Origin: Haliclona indistincta
Lineage: Eukaryota > Porifera > Demospongiae > Haplosclerida > Chalinidae
Assembly: GCA_964017065.1 (NCBI GenBank)
Contig: OZ024789.1
Coordinates: 7,258,191 to 7,322,190, forward strand
Direction of reading: 5' to 3'
Length of the DNA stretch: 64,000 nt
In this document: positions 13,099 through 30,181 of the stretch, in pieces
How the letters are laid out: each line of letters begins with the position of its first letter
How positions within the stretch are numbered: position 1 is the first letter of the stretch
Made by a program: the position numbers and the translations under genes
The notes under the pieces: model-generated
Databases searched by the model: none
What the model was told of the DNA's origin: nothing
The model's input: the letters and a program-made list of their open reading frames with translations, nothing else

Positions 13099-13361
13099 GT
13101 TTTGAAAAAAAAAACGGTAGTTCTGTTGGGATAGTACAGCCCTACACAGCAGTTACATCGAGCTTATTAGCAAACGGGCTGCCAGCATAATATAACTAAC
13201 TAGCAGTAGATCCGTATTTGCAGTTGCGGAATCGTCGCGTAACAAAACACGCCTAGCTAGTTGGGCGTGGCCCCACCTACGTCACACCCTCCCCACGCCC
13301 AACTAGACAACGCCCTTAAGCCTTGACGATCTCTGTGAACAGGATACTGTAAGTGTGATCG
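13099..13361. promoter_or_regulatory. Probable bidirectional promoter, RhoGEF / PARP, with an inverted repeat
   Basis: 263 bases separate two divergent start codons. Within it, TAGTTGGGCGTGG near 13258 is answered by CCACGCCCAACTA near 13294, a short GC-rich hairpin. A similar TAGTTGGGCGGGG arm occurs in the foldback at 53310, so the hairpin may derive from a repeat rather than being a regulator site. Confidence 0.5.
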
Positions 13362-16268
13362 ATGCCTCCAAAAAGACAAAAAGGAAAGCAAGCGGTAGAG
13401 AAGCAAGATGAGGAGCTATCTATTAAGCCCTCTGCCATGAAAGTCGCGCAGCTCAAGGAGGAGTTGACAAAACGAGGTCTGGATGCCACAGGGAAGAAGG
13501 CGGAGCTAGTATCACGCTTAGAGAGTGCAACAGCAGGGTCTTCTGCCAGTAAAGTAGCCAAGGTTGAGCCAGAAGAAGAAGAAACCGATGATGGAAAATC
13601 TACCTTCAGTAAGGCAGTCTCAGAACTTAAAAAAAGTGCACCAGCAAAGAAATCCCAACACAAAGTGGATACCCATTATAGTTTGCACAGCTATTATGAT
13701 GTAAGTACTCTAACCATTACGTAGATGATACTGTACAATTTTATACTCTTGATAATTAGGACTTGCCACTTCTTTTCATGCTTGAAGTTCTGTATGTCAG
13801 TGCATAAAACTAGTTTTGCAATACCACATTATTTTCTTCTAAAGATTCAGCACCTCTCCTTTTCCAGCACCTAGTCACTGAAATGCGTTACAAACCTCCA
13901 AGTTTTAGCAAGGGATTTAGTCCTTCGTCATAGTCAGCCAACAATAGTCTCGTACTTCATAGAACAGAGCTGTAGACATGTTTTCGTTCAAAACACGTGC
14001 ACATTGTACACCTCCAATTATTTGCTGCTTCTGGAACTTCCGTCACAATTATCTCCAAAATTAATATTGGGCAAACAAATCTGAAATTGTTTATTTTGCG
14101 CTGAATTTTTAAAAGAAATGTACGTACGGTACTTCCTTTTCACTCAAATAATAATAATTATAATAAATTCGGTGTGTTGCGAGTTTGCAGGTGGTATGGC
14201 AACTACAAAACTATTTTGTTTTATGAATCTGTGCTAACAGCAACAGCTCAGCATTGACAAAAAGTTTCATCAGTTTTTCAACAACATCAAAGGTTTTGTC
14301 TCTGTTTTAGGTGGTTGATGACTGGGATTGTATGTTGAATCAAACCAACATTGGTCATAACAACAACAAGTTCTATGTGATCCAACTATTGAAACAGAAA
14401 GTACTTCCTGAGTACAAAGTCTGGACACGATGGGGACGAGTTGGAGAAGTTGGTTCAAGTGCAGACAAGCACTGCACTACGATGAATGATGCTATCAAGG
14501 AGTTCAAGAAGAAATTTAAGGACAAGACCAAAAACGACTGGGATAAGCGAAGCAACTTTGTACCACAGCCAGGAAAGTATACCTTGATTGATATGGGAGA
14601 TGAAGATGAGGATGATGAAGGTGCAATGGTAGGTCTTGCACACTTGAACGCAAGACTAAGTAGCATATACTTTTCAGGAAATGGAAGAAACAGATGCTCC
14701 AGCTGCAAAAGTAAAAGAGTGCTCGCTCGACAAATCTACTCAAGTGAGAGGATTGAATAAGTCAATTTTTAATCATTATTATTATTTCTATATTCACAGG
14801 GGCTGGTGAAGCTATTATTTGACACAGACATGTTTCGCGAGTCTATGCAAAGCTTAGAAATTGGTAAGTGTATTTTTATGATATTGTCATAAACTTGATC
14901 TCTTCCAGACACCAAGAAAATGCCTCTTGGTAAACTTAGCAAGCCTCAGATTGCAAAGGGATTTCAGGTACCTACTGTATTCAGACACTTGAGATTAGCT
15001 AGTTGACTTATCAACAATGCAGGCCTTGGAGGAGATAGAAGAGGCTCTCAAAAATAAAGCTGGAAATGCAAAATTGAGCGAACTGTCATCAAAGTTTTAC
15101 ACCATCATCCCTCATGACTTTGGACGTAGGGTACCTCAAGTAATAAACAATGCTGAACTGCTGCAGAAGAAGTTTGACATGCTTGTGGTTAGTAGACAAT
15201 GGATTATGTTAACCTCATCCATTTTGTTTTGCATTCCTCATCGCTGCCCTCATCATTTTGTTTTTCTCTCTCGTTCCAGGTACTTGGTGATATTGAGATG
15301 GCTCAGACAATGCAGAAAGACAAGAAACCCACAGCAGCTGTAAGTGCAAGTATAATAATAATATGGAAGCTTATAGTATCTTTAGGAGGTTGATGAAGTA
15401 GTGCCTCATCCTTTGGATACTAACTATTCACTGCTGAAGTGCGATCTAAAGTATCTTGACAAGACAGATAAGGAGTATGATGTGGTGAAAAAATACTTTG
15501 AAGCAACTTCACCACAGTGGAACAAGATGGAGCTAACTGGAGTTTGGAGAATGGATCGAGAGGGATCGGTACGCATACCTTATACCTTGTATCTTTGTTG
15601 AAAACAATTTACAGAGTGAACGCTTCTCCGAACATGAGTCTCTGGGCAACAGGAAACTGCTCTGGCATGGCACTAATGTTGCTGTTGTAGCAGCCATTTT
15701 GAAATCAGGACTGCGCATAATGCCTCACTCAGGTGGTCGTGTGGGACGAGGAATATACTTTGCATCTGAAAACAGCAAATCAGCAGGATATGGTGAGTTG
15801 AAAATCCCCATTAAGGCGGATTGAAAATTATAATATTTCCAGTTATTATGTTCAAATCTTGTTTAGCTACATATGTGTCTTGCTATAGTACGCTCTGTCA
15901 TGCAACAAGGCATCATGTTTCTCGGAGAAGTTGCTCTTGGGAAGGAGTATGGTATCACTAGAGATGACTCATCTCTTGTCAAGGCTCCAAAAGGATATGA
16001 TTGTGTGGTAGCTCGAGGACGCACTGAACCAGGTTTGAGATGCTTCTTTGTGTAAATCCGCTTAACTTACTATCTTTTTACAGATTCCAAGTTTGACACT
16101 ACGGTCACACTTGACTGCAAGACTGTTCAAGTACCACAGGGAAAGCCTTTATCTCGTAGCGAGTTTGAGAGTAGCTATTTCCAACAATCTGAGTATCTAA
16201 TCTACAAGGAAAGCCAGGTCAAACTACGCTACCTGCTCAAGTTCAAGTTTGGTGGCTATCACTGGTGA
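13362..16268 (+). CDS. PARP3-like poly/mono(ADP-ribose) polymerase with N-terminal SAP domain
   Basis: Eleven exons (13362-13700, 14311-14628, 14678-14710, 14800-14863, 14909-14967, 15023-15187, 15280-15339, 15386-15568, 15615-15792, 15889-16032, 16084-16268) give 575 residues. Order: a SAP DNA-binding motif at about 26-56 (MKVAQLKEELTKRGLDATGK), an acidic linker, a WGR domain at about 114-215 (KVWTRWGRVGEVG), the helical regulatory domain (PLGKLSKPQIAKGFQALEEI), then the ART catalytic domain. The H-Y-E triad is present: LLWHGTN (His about 425), GIYFASENSKSAGY, and Glu in SEYLIYKESQVKLRYLL. The last string is much closer to PARP3 than PARP1/2. Family members use NAD+ to ADP-ribosylate proteins at DNA breaks in the nucleus. 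SAP plus WGR is known from plant PARPs; human PARP3 lacks SAP. Confidence 0.93.
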
Positions 16269-16381
16269 TAGCTATTTATTATACATTGTAGACAACAGTT
16301 AGAATAGAGACATTATAGACAAGAATTAACTTCATAGACTATAGCAAGAAATTATATATTGTGCTTTTCATAACATAGTAG

Positions 16382-16921
16382 TCATTGAGGTTTTATTCGC
16401 TTAATTTCGTTCTTGAGATTTGTATAAAAGTTATTGACAAGACGTCTCATTTGTACAGAACTGATGGCCCGGTCACCTTAAAAAAAAAGAAACAGCATAA
16501 TACTCATTACCCATGCATGCATAGTACTCATGAAAAATTTTCCGATGACACTGAATAATAGAACTTCCCATGGCTAAACATGTAATGACTTATAATATCG
16601 TCACAAAATTAGTATTATATACCGTGATAACGAACAATATTGTTGCCCAGCTCCTGATTAGTTGACTTACCCAGCAACTCTTGAAAGTGGGTCCATTGGT
16701 AAACAGTGAGTTGAGCTGCCCTACGAATTAGCCGTGAATCAGACAACTGAACCGCATATATAATAGAGCGAGAAAAATATAGGATATAATATTACTTTGG
16801 ATCCCAACTCACCACTCTCACCAAATGCTCATGAGTAAGAGCTCTTAGTCTACATAAGTAACAACACAATTTTCCCGATAAAGACAAGCCACTAGTTAAC
16901 TTACAAAATTCTCCAAGGCAT
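16382..16921 (-). CDS. NCBP2AS2: NCBP2AS2-like microprotein, 71 residues
   Basis: Four tiny exons on the minus strand (16905-16921, 16822-16849, 16671-16746, 16382-16476) join with compatible phases into 216 coding bases. The first exon is only 17 bases. The N-terminal half, MPWRILLRALTHEHLLSDSR followed by LIRRAAQLTVYQ, lines up with the start of the human NCBP2AS2 microprotein: same leading M-x-x-R-x-LL, then S-[DE]-S-R-x-IRRAAQLT. The C-terminal half (SSVQMRRLVNNFYTNLKNEI) is basic and helical-looking and less alike. Function is poorly understood in any animal. It is tail-to-tail with PARP (113 bases) and head-to-head with ATP23 (110 bases). The identification rests on one conserved motif and the whole-protein size. 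Confidence 0.75.
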
Positions 16922-17031
16922 ATCATTTGGATCTTGTTTACAGAGATTTGGTGATCTTTAATTAGAATCAATTTACCACGCCCTCTTCAGACCTGCATGT
17001 GATACCGTACCGGTACCTCCACTCGAGTGCA
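16922..17031. promoter_or_regulatory. Probable bidirectional promoter, NCBP2AS2-like / ATP23
   Basis: 110 bases between divergent start codons. The ATP23 frame has an upstream in-frame ATG at 16999, but the ATG at 17032 is followed directly by the family-like sequence. Both transcripts must start within or across this segment. Confidence 0.5.
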
Positions 17032-18309
17032 ATGTCTACAGATAACAAGGAACCAAGCAGCAAGGAGCACAAAAGATGCAAGAAATTATTAGGCAAAGCA
17101 GTTCAACGTAAGATTATACAGATACATACAGTTATAGGTTTCTGTTATCAGAATGGCATGCTGTATAATTATCATGGTCCATTTCGATCCATACATATAC
17201 ATGTATGTGTGCAACATGTATGTGTGCATTGATGCATTATAATCTGTTTTCTTGTAGTTTGTAATTCGTGTTATTCTATTATAGGTTCATTTGTGAAATA
17301 CATGTTGGAAGCTATGGAAAAAGCAGGATGGTGAGCTTATCTTGAATATAAGCGTGCACATTATGTCTGGGTTGGTACTCTAAGGCGAACATCGTGGGAC
17401 AGAATTGTCCATTATAGAGAGGGTGTCCTCTGATCAGGGGTTTATTATACATTATGTGGGTTGGATTCAGTAAGTGTCCATTACAGAGGGATGAGGGTGT
17501 CCGCTAATAAGAGGGGTTCCACTGTTTTAGTAGTATGTACTAGTACAAGATTTGATGCATCTTTTTATGTAGTGAAGTAAACATTGACAAACATCTTGTG
17601 TGTGAACCATGCAACTTAGCAAATGTAGCTGGAGGTTATGACGAGGAAAATCACCAGGTGAGTATGCAGGCATGCACATACTTAAGGTCATGGAGGTGTG
17701 TGTATTTTTTCTCTTAGATTGTGCTGTGTGAGAACAGGTTGTACACAAAGGGCATAATGGTTGACACTCTGACTCATGAGCTTGTACATGCTTTTGATCA
17801 TTGCAGAGCTCACGTAGACTTTAATGACATTCATCATCTTGCATGTACAGAGGTGAACATTGGTTGAATATATTATGATTGTAGTTTTTTTTTAATCTTT
17901 ACATTTACTGCTTAGATTCGAGCTGCTAATCTCAGTGGAGAATGTTTCTTTTGGAAGGAAAACTTTGCACGATTTCGATTCGGGTGGAAAAATCATCATA
18001 AGGTAAAAATAACAATTAATTGTTATCGAGCATTTTCACACAACAATGTGCTTATAATTATGTGATGTGGACCTAATAAAGAGCTCTTTTAGTGAGAACA
18101 GCATCAAAATAATTACACGTGTCTATAAGGACGGATACGTCATTGATAACCACTTCATATTTCTTTCTCTTCAGAGTTGTGTCCGTTACAGAGCAACTCA
18201 ATCCATAAGGTGTGTAAAAGATGTCTCTGAGGAAGAAGCACGTAAAGCAGTTGATAGTGTCTTTGATTCCTGCTTTAAAGATACTGCACCATTTGAACAC
18301 ATTCCTTGA
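17032..18309 (+). CDS. ATP23: ATP23, mitochondrial inner membrane metalloprotease / ATP synthase assembly factor
   Basis: Six exons (17032-17107, 17285-17330, 17573-17657, 17718-17852, 17916-18002, 18175-18309) give 187 residues. The peptidase M76 zinc motif HExxH is present in [19 protein letters not shown]. Family-typical cysteine-rich segments flank it: [20 protein letters not shown] before it, and [20 protein letters not shown] and [14 protein letters not shown] after it, the latter two with the C-terminal Cys pattern. In yeast, ATP23 processes the Atp6 precursor and assists F0 assembly; that role is family knowledge. The start at 17032 is the last ATG before conserved sequence. It converges on srGAP with about 240 bases between stops. 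Confidence 0.94.
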
Positions 18310-18551
18310 TACACTAGAGCAATTAATTTATATTTATTCTCACTGAAAAAACATAATTTCACACTGCAAAGAATAAAATTATTATTAAATTCTATTTTGT
18401 TAATACAGTGACACACACAATGCACACAGGTGGGCAATGTATAATACACGCACCAAATGAGACTGAGTGAGTGTAGTTCTGATGAGTGTCATACTAACAC
18501 AACACACTGGTACCGTACAAGCACACACACACACAAACCAACATATACATG

Positions 18552-24928
<6,377 letters not shown>

Positions 24929-25609
24929 GTCGACCCTTCCCCTCGATCACTGCGAATGAGGGAGAACAGCGGTGATGATGGCGTGATTGTTGTCTGGAAC
25001 TTCTTCAAGTCGCCATTAATTGTTGCACAGATATCACGTGATCACATAATCAGCTCCTATAAGACACTTCCTGTGTGAATATTCCGACTGCAGTTACTCC
25101 AAATAAGGGTTTAGTGGTGAGACAACATCATCTGTGTACGTACATCCGTTTTTAAAAGCCCTGATAACCGTTGTAGCACTATATTAGTATAATGTGTACA
25201 CTGCCATAATAATAAGTTTCTTATTTTGTTCACACGCATTAACGCTACTGATAAGCTGGTTACATTTTCATTAATGCAAAACACAAACAAAACTAAAGTA
25301 CATTGAGTATGGATTCACTTCAGTTAACTCGTGTGCCGTATTCTAGCCACAACAATAGTCTCATGAGAGTGTACTCAGTAATGTGTCGATGTGATCAAAA
25401 TTTCTAGCCAGCTGTACATACATTACATGCATATTGAGAGTTTTGTCAACTAATATTCTGGAACTGAATGTGTTCCCTGCAAAATGAAACTATTATTCAC
25501 TCACGTATTGCATTCTTCTTGCAAATGTGCTATGTTGTTTACAACAACTAGATAATAGTATTCATAAGGGCGCGGCTCGCTTGGTTTGTACAGCTTGCAG
25601 AACTACAAC
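24929..25609. other. Intergenic spacer, srGAP / sulfatase 1
   Basis: No coding sequence seen. The last 230 bases (from about 25380, beginning ATGTGTCGATGTGATC) recur before the second and third sulfatase copies (27980 and 29969), ending in a common GGGCGCGGCTC block about 35 bases before each ATG. This shared stretch is the likely sulfatase promoter, duplicated with the gene. Confidence 0.6.
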
Positions 25610-27223
25610 ATGGCGACTACTTCGGTCGGTGTGTTCTTGCTATTCTTCTGCAGTTGTCTGCTAATACGTGGAGAAACAAAGCCCAAGAATGTGCTTTTCT
25701 TTGCCATAGATGATCTACGCCCACAGCTTGGATGCTACGGACACAAACAGATGAAGACGCCGAATATTGACTCTCTCGCGTCTCAATCAATGGTGTTCGA
25801 GCAAGCCTATTGCCAAGTAGCTGTCTGTTCCCCTTCTAGAGCTTCACTGCTGACGGGCAGACGACCAGATACTAACCACGTGTGGTTGATTTCTTCAGAT
25901 GAGTACTGGAGAAAATTCACCAATGCTACGACCATCCCTCAGTATTTCAAAGAAAATGGATACGTCAGTGCAGGTATGGGCAAGATATTTCACCCAGGAG
26001 CACCTAGTGGTAACGACGACATTGCTTATTCGTGGAGCGTACCTTACTATCACTCTCCCTTGCAAAACGGGTACGGTAACGGTAACAAAACTGCAGCTTC
26101 TTGGTCATTTCAAGGCTTCAAAGACAATCAATTGCCTGATGGACAGATTGCTGATCATGCAGTCAATACTCTACAAGAAATAAAGAACAACAGAACTAAA
26201 GGAGATGACACACCCTTCTTTCTTGCTGTAGGTTTTCATAAGCCTCATCTTCCCTTTTATGCACCATCAACTTACTATGACCTCTATCCTCCAGCCTCTG
26301 AAATACCACTAGCTACCAACCAAGATGCCCCTCAAGGATTGCCTCCAATAGCTTACAGCACAGGCTGTGCAATTCCAACCTTTAAAGATGTTAAGAAGGT
26401 CTTGCCTAAACACTGGGATAAGTGTCATAATGATCCTGATCAAGCTCTAAATAGCAGTTTATGTCGTATACCGGATGACATGGCCAGGAAACTAAGAAGG
26501 GCATACAGTGCTTGCATTAGTTACACAGACGCACAGGTTGGCCGTGTCATGAATCAATTAGAAACACTAGGTCTTGCAAGTGATACACTGATAGTGTTAT
26601 GGGCAGATCATGGCTGGCAACTAGGAGAACACAATGAATGGTGCAAATTTACTAACTTTGAAGATGCAACTCATGTACCCTTAATGCTAAAAGTACCTGG
26701 TGTTACTGATGATGGCATGAGAACAAAGGCGCTGGTAGAACTTATAGATATATTTCCAACACTGACAGAGCTTGCAGGAGTACCGAAACCACCTGTATGC
26801 CCAGAAACAGGAAAAGATCCGCTTGCCTGTGTCGAAGGTACTAGTTTAGCTCCACTTCTCAACGATCCTTCTCAACAGTGGAAAAAAGGAGCTTTCTCAC
26901 AATACCCTCGTCCAGCATCAGGGTTTAACAAAATACCAGGGCATCCAGCATTTGACAATGAGCACGGAGAAAATGTAATGGGATATACAGTTCGTGTTGA
27001 CTCTTATCGTTATACAGAATGGGTGAAATTTGATCATGTGACAGCTACACCTGACTGGGATCAAGTGTGGGGAGTAGAACTGTACAATCACACACATCCC
27101 ATCACTTTCTTTAATGATGAAAACATCAACATGGCAAACATGCCCAGCATGAAGTCTGTTGTCACTGAGCTGCACCAAGTTTTGAAGGCAGGATGGAGAT
27201 CTGCTGTTCCTCCAGGAAAATAA
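25610..27223 (+). CDS. Iduronate-2-sulfatase family protein, tandem copy 1 (intronless)
   Basis: A single uninterrupted exon of 537 residues from MATTSVGVFLL (an earlier in-frame ATG at 25586 is possible, but all three copies share the ATG in the context ACAACATGG). A signal peptide runs to about residue 21. Sulfatase motifs: FFAIDDLRPQLGCYGH (metal-binding Asp pair), VCSPSRASLLTGRRPDT with Cys73 in the C-x-P-x-R site converted to formylglycine, VGFHKPHLPF, and WADHGWQLGEHNEWCKF. Together with STIPQYFKENGY-like TTIPQYFKENGYVSAGMGKI and SQYPRPA, these place it with IDS rather than other sulfatases. IDS removes 2-O-sulfate from iduronate in heparan and dermatan sulfate in lysosomes. Exact substrate here is not shown. 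The lack of introns contrasts with every neighbour. Confidence 0.92.
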   Translation: MATTSVGVFLLFFCSCLLIRGETKPKNVLFFAIDDLRPQLGCYGHKQMKTPNIDSLASQSMVFEQAYCQVAVCSPSRASLLTGRRPDTNHVWLISSDEYWRKFTNATTIPQYFKENGYVSAGMGKIFHPGAPSGNDDIAYSWSVPYYHSPLQNGYGNGNKTAASWSFQGFKDNQLPDGQIADHAVNTLQEIKNNRTKGDDTPFFLAVGFHKPHLPFYAPSTYYDLYPPASEIPLATNQDAPQGLPPIAYSTGCAIPTFKDVKKVLPKHWDKCHNDPDQALNSSLCRIPDDMARKLRRAYSACISYTDAQVGRVMNQLETLGLASDTLIVLWADHGWQLGEHNEWCKFTNFEDATHVPLMLKVPGVTDDGMRTKALVELIDIFPTLTELAGVPKPPVCPETGKDPLACVEGTSLAPLLNDPSQQWKKGAFSQYPRPASGFNKIPGHPAFDNEHGENVMGYTVRVDSYRYTEWVKFDHVTATPDWDQVWGVELYNHTHPITFFNDENINMANMPSMKSVVTELHQVLKAGWRSAVPPGK

Positions 27224-27271
27224 AATTCTTTAGCCTATTGCTTCAATATTAGCTGTAATAGTTGCATTTAA

Positions 27272-27862
27272 CCCTTTGATTACTAAATTATCCAGCTGAA
27301 TTTTTAACCTCGTAAATGCTGACCACTTCTCTCGTGAATATCTCGTGTGTCTTTTGTGCTACTGGTCTCAAATTTGCGTCCTTTTACGCCAGTGAGTAGC
27401 CGCAATTGCCCACACTCAAGTCGGTCAATATGCCCCTCCCACTTCGAAAGTGAAGCCGATAAAGTGCAACGACCTCGTCAAATTTTGCTCAAAGTTAGTA
27501 CTTTGGGGCTGGCTGCTGAAAAGTACACACAAATAGCAGTGGTTTTGGTGAGTGCAAAATGTAGCCCAGATCATAGGGAATGCACTAAAATGTGTTTGCG
27601 AGCACCCTGAAGCCATAAAATGTCCAAATTTTCTTGGCAGCCATTTTGTTTTTCCTACAATGTTGTGAAATTTGCACTGAAGCCATAGAAATGCCGTCGC
27701 CATAACGTTTAGCGCAGGGGGCGCGCCGAAAACCGGTCAATTTTTTGCGGTTATTTGTATTCTTCAATTTGGCTTAATTTTGGGATATATTAACACTTTT
27801 TGAGAAAGTTATGGTGTCTGAAGTATGTATGTTGCCAAAAGGCAACAATAGGGGTTAAAGGG
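27272..27862. mobile_element. 591-bp piggyBac-like non-autonomous element between sulfatase copies 1 and 2
   Basis: Flanked by direct TTAA at 27268-27271 and 27863-27866, with ends CCCTTTGATTA and, from the other strand, CCCTTTAACCC. The corresponding site after copy 2 reads GCATTTAAGAGCTG without the insert, so an empty site is visible inside the window. TTAA duplication with CCC ends fits piggyBac; no transposase is present. A Kolobok-type origin would also give TTAA. Confidence 0.75.
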
Positions 27863-28192
27863 TTAAGAGCTGAAACAATAGCTGATGCTGATTTGTCAAT
27901 AGAATTACATGCTGAGGCAAGATACTCATTTGTTCAAATTAATTTCTGATTATTGTAGCTTTTTAAAAATCAATATACCGTAATGTGTCGATGTGATCAA
28001 AATTTCTAGCCAGCTGTACATGGATATTGAGAGTTTTGTCAATTAATATTCTGGAACTGAATGTGTTCCCTGCAAAATGAAACAATTATTCACTCACGTA
28101 TTGCATTCTTCTTGCAATTGTCCTATGTTTGCAACAACTAGTATTCATAAGGGCGCGGCTCATTTGGTTTATACAGCTTGCAGAACTACAAC

Positions 28193-29809
28193 ATGGCGAC
28201 TACTTCGGTCGGTGTATTCTTGCTATTCTTTTGCAGTTGTCTGTTAATACGTGGAGAAACAAAGCCCAAGAATGTCCTTTTCTTTGCCATAGATGATCTA
28301 CGCCCACAGCTTGGATGCTACGGACACAAACAGATGAGGACGCCGAATATTGACTCTCTCGCGTCTCAATCAATGGTGTTTGAGCAAGCCTATTATCAAG
28401 TAGCTGTCTGTTCCCCTTCTAGAGCTTCTCTGCTGACGGGCAGACGACCAGATACTAACCACGTGTGGTTGATTTCTTCAGATGAGTACTGGAGAAAATT
28501 CACCAATGCTACGACCATCCCTCAGTATTTCAAAGAAAATGGATACGTCAGTGCAGGTATGGGCAAGATATTTCACCCAGGAGCACCTAGTGGTAACGAC
28601 GACATTGCTTATTCGTGGAGCGTACCTTACTATCACTCTCCCTTGCAAAACATGTACAGTAATAGTAACAAAACTGCAGCTTCTTTGTCATGTCAAGGCT
28701 TCAAGGACAATCAATTGCCTGATGGACAGATTGCTGATCATGCTGTTATTACTCTACAAGAGATAAAGAACAACAGAACTAAAGGAGATGGCACACCCTT
28801 CTTTCTTGCTGTAGGTTTTCATAAGCCTCATCTTCCCTTTTATGCACCATCAACTTACTATGACCTCTATCCTCCAGCCTCTGAAATACCACTAGCTACC
28901 AACCAAGATGCCCCTCAAGGATTGCCTCCAATAGCTTTCAGCAGCACAGGCTGTGCAATTCCAGGCTTTAAAGATGTCAAGGAGGTCTTGCCTAAACACT
29001 GGGATAAGTGTCATAATAATCCTGATCAAGCTCTGAATAGCAGTTTATGTCGTATACCGGATGACATGGCCAGGAAACTAAGAAGGGCATACAGTGCTTG
29101 CATTAGTTATACAGACGCACAGGTTGGCCGTGTCATGAATGAATTAGAAACACTAGGTCTTGCAAGTGATACGCTGATAGTGTTATGGGCAGATCATGGC
29201 TGGCAACTAGGAGAACACAATGAATGGTGCAAATTTACTAACTTTGAAGATACAACTCATGTACCCTTAATGCTAAAAGTACCCGGTGTTACTGATGATG
29301 GCATGAGAACAAAGGCACTGGTAGAACTTGTAGATATATTTCCAACACTGACAGAGCTTGCAGGAGTACCGAAACCACCTGTATGCCCAGAAACAGGAAA
29401 AGATCCGCTTGCCTGTGTAGAGGGTACTAGTTTAGCTCCACTTCTCAATGATCCTTCTCAACAGTAGAAAAAAGGAGCTTTCTCACAATACCCTCGTCCA
29501 GCATTTGGGTTTAACAAAATACCAGGGCATCCAGCATTTGACAATGAGCACGGAGAAAATGTAATGGGATATACAGTTCGTGTTGACTCTTATCGTTATA
29601 CAGAATGGGTGAAGTTTGATCATGTGACAGCTACACCTGACTGGGATCAAGTGTGGGGAGTAGAACTGTACAATCACACACATCCCATCACTTTCTTTAA
29701 TGATGAAAACATCAACATGGCAAACATGCCCAGCATGAAGTCTGTTGTCACTGAGCTACATCAAATTTTGAAGGCTGGATGGAGATCTGCTGTTCCTCCA
29801 GGAAAATAA
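28193..29809 (+). pseudogene. Iduronate-2-sulfatase family, tandem copy 2, with in-frame TAG
   Basis: Near-identical to copies 1 and 3 over the full length, including the formylglycine site VCSPSRASLLTGRR. At 29465-29467 a TAG stands where both sister copies have TGG (Trp, in DPSQQWKKGAF). The frame after the TAG stays open to the normal stop at 29809 with conserved sequence (NEHGENVMGYTVRVDSYRY...). The truncated product would lack about the last 115 residues. No other lesion is seen, so this is either a very recent pseudogene, a polymorphism, a base error, or a read-through case. Confidence 0.8.
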
Positions 29810-30181
29810 ATTCTTAGCCTATTTTTTCAATATTAGCTGTAATAGTTGCATTTAAGAGCTGAAACAATAGCTGATGCTGATTTGTCAATAAAATTACATG
29901 CTGAGGCAAGATACTCATTTGTTCAAATTAATTTCTGATTATTGTAGCTTTTTAAAAATCAATATACCGTAATGTGTCGATGTGATCAAAATTTCTAGCC
30001 AGCTGTACATGGATATTGAGAGTTTTGTCGATTAATATTCTGGAACTGAATGTGTTCCCTGCAAAATAAAACTATTATTCACTCATGGATTGCATTCTTC
30101 TTGCAATTGTCCTATGTTTGCAACAACTAGTATTCATAAGGGCGCGGCTCGTTTGGTTTGTACAGCTTGCAGAACTACAAC

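Noticed and set aside
27347..27703. Open frames on both strands inside the TTAA element
   Set aside because: They overlap each other, match no transposase and lie in a short non-autonomous insert.
29465..29467. Selenocysteine or programmed recoding in sulfatase copy 2
   Set aside because: The codon is TAG, not TGA, and both sister copies have an ordinary TGG Trp codon; a point change is simpler.
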